From: Phascolarctos cinereus | Taxonomy: Eukaryota; Chordata; Mammalia; Diprotodontia; Phascolarctidae | NCBI RefSeq assembly: GCF_002099425.1 | Contig: NW_018343984.1 | Span: 18,049,501-18,113,500 of the forward strand | DNA length: 64,000 nt | Reading direction: 5' to 3' | Shown: positions 63,195 through 64,000 of the stretch, piece by piece | How the letters are laid out: the number at the start of each line of letters is the position of its first letter | How positions within the stretch are numbered: position 1 is the first letter of the stretch | Notes under the pieces: model-generated | Databases searched by the model: none | The model's input: only the letters and a program-made list of their open reading frames with translations | Told to the model about the DNA's origin: nothing | Made by a program: the position numbers and the translations under genes

Positions 63195-64000
63195 TAAATA
63201 GTATTTCATTTTATTTTTTTAGTATTTTATTTTCTCCATTTACATATAAAAACAATTTAACCTTCTTTTTTTTCAATTTGAGTTCCAAATTCTTTCCCTT
63301 TCTTCCATCCCTCCTCCCTGAAACAGTAAGCAATTTTATATAGATTATACATGGGCAATCATGCAAAACATATTTCCATATTGGTCATGTTGTAAAAGAA
63401 AACACAGATCGTTACAGATAATACTTGTTGATGGTTTTGAATAAATACTGCTTATCATTTTAAGGATCATTTATTCCTATGCTTTCTAGTTGATTTTTTA
63501 AAAATAGGGATGGATTGTCAAAAGCATTTTCTGCATCTATCGAGGTAATCATGATTTCTGTTGGTTTTGTTATTGACACGCTCAATTATGCTGATAGTTT
63601 TCCTAGTATTGAACCAGTCTTGCATTCCTGGTATAAATACCACCTGGCCATAGTGTATGATCTTTGTGATATGATGTATATTGTAATCTCCTTGCTAATA
63701 TTTTATTTAAAATTTTTGCATCAGTGTTCATTAGGGAAATTTGCCTATACTTTTCTTTTTCCATTTTTGCTTTTCCTGATTTAGATGTCAGCACCATATT
63801 TGTGTCATAAAAAGAATTTGGAAGGACTCCTTCTTCGCCTACTTTTCCAGATACTTTATTTTGGAATTAGTCATTCTTTAAATGTTTGATAAAATTCACT
63901 TGTGAATCCATCTGGTCCTGAGGATGTCTTTCTTAGGAAGCTCAGTGATGGCTTCTTCAATTTCTTTTTCTAAGATAGGGTCATATAAGTATTCTATTTC
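63195..64000 (-). mobile_element. L1 LINE (antisense), 3' UTR joined to ORF2 RT, runs off the window
   Basis: 63195-63420 is L1 3' UTR ('tatacatgggcaatcatgca', 'acatatttccatattggtca'). From about 63430 the sequence is ORF2 RT. On the minus strand [20 protein letters not shown] matches the L1 RT motif YRPISLMNxDAKILNK (63603-63797). The C-terminal third of ORF2 is missing between them. It continues past 64000. Confidence 0.92.

Overview
The window is vertebrate nuclear DNA, almost certainly from a marsupial. It has no compact coding regions. It is packed with diverged interspersed repeats: L2, L3/CR1 and L1 LINEs, MIR/THER-type SINEs, and two marsupial-type CORE-SINE forms. One CORE-SINE form is a long MAR1-like element whose 3' part carries the GGCAAACCACTCCAG block. 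The other is a short form ending in poly(A) directly after the core (WSINE1-like). The many poly(A) short SINEs make an Australasian marsupial more likely than an American opossum. That lineage call is inference, and subfamily names are from memory, not from a library search.

The one strong gene signal is a CpG island at about 18.3-19.45 kb. It looks like a TATA-less housekeeping or developmental promoter with a mostly non-coding first exon on the + strand. The exon carries GGC and CAG triplet runs and a 21-codon upstream ORF, and a good splice donor follows at 19413/19414. No coding exon could be identified between there and 64 kb, so the rest would be upstream flank (1-18.3 kb) and a very long first intron (19.4-64 kb). 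Two good donor-like sites on the opposite strand (about 19.88 and 20.13 kb) leave room for a divergent transcript. The gene was not recognised and is left unnamed.

Layout: 1-8.9 kb is repeat-rich, with an L2 reverse-transcriptase fossil, an L1 inserted into a SINE, and GA microsatellites. 8.9-12 kb is mostly single-copy. 12-17 kb holds SINEs, a palindromic hAT element, a pure GAA run and an interrupted L2. 17.2-21.4 kb is the promoter and its flanks. 21.4-33 kb is mixed repeats, including an L2 split by both a hAT and an L1, an inverted (twin-primed) LINE fragment and a mariner. 33-43 kb has nested SINE/L2 insertions and a third L1. 43-53 kb holds two long L2 copies and several MIRs. 54-64 kb holds a SINE with perfect target duplications, about 2 kb of single-copy DNA, two more L1 copies and more SINEs.

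The value of the window lies in its dated layers. At least ten insertions keep readable target-site duplications inside older elements. They give a relative order: L2 and MIR first, then hAT, mariner, L1 and MAR1-like SINEs, then the poly(A) WSINE1-like SINEs. I found no CRISPR array, no bona fide tRNA or rRNA gene, no recognisable retroviral gene, and nothing that I can honestly call a new biological system.
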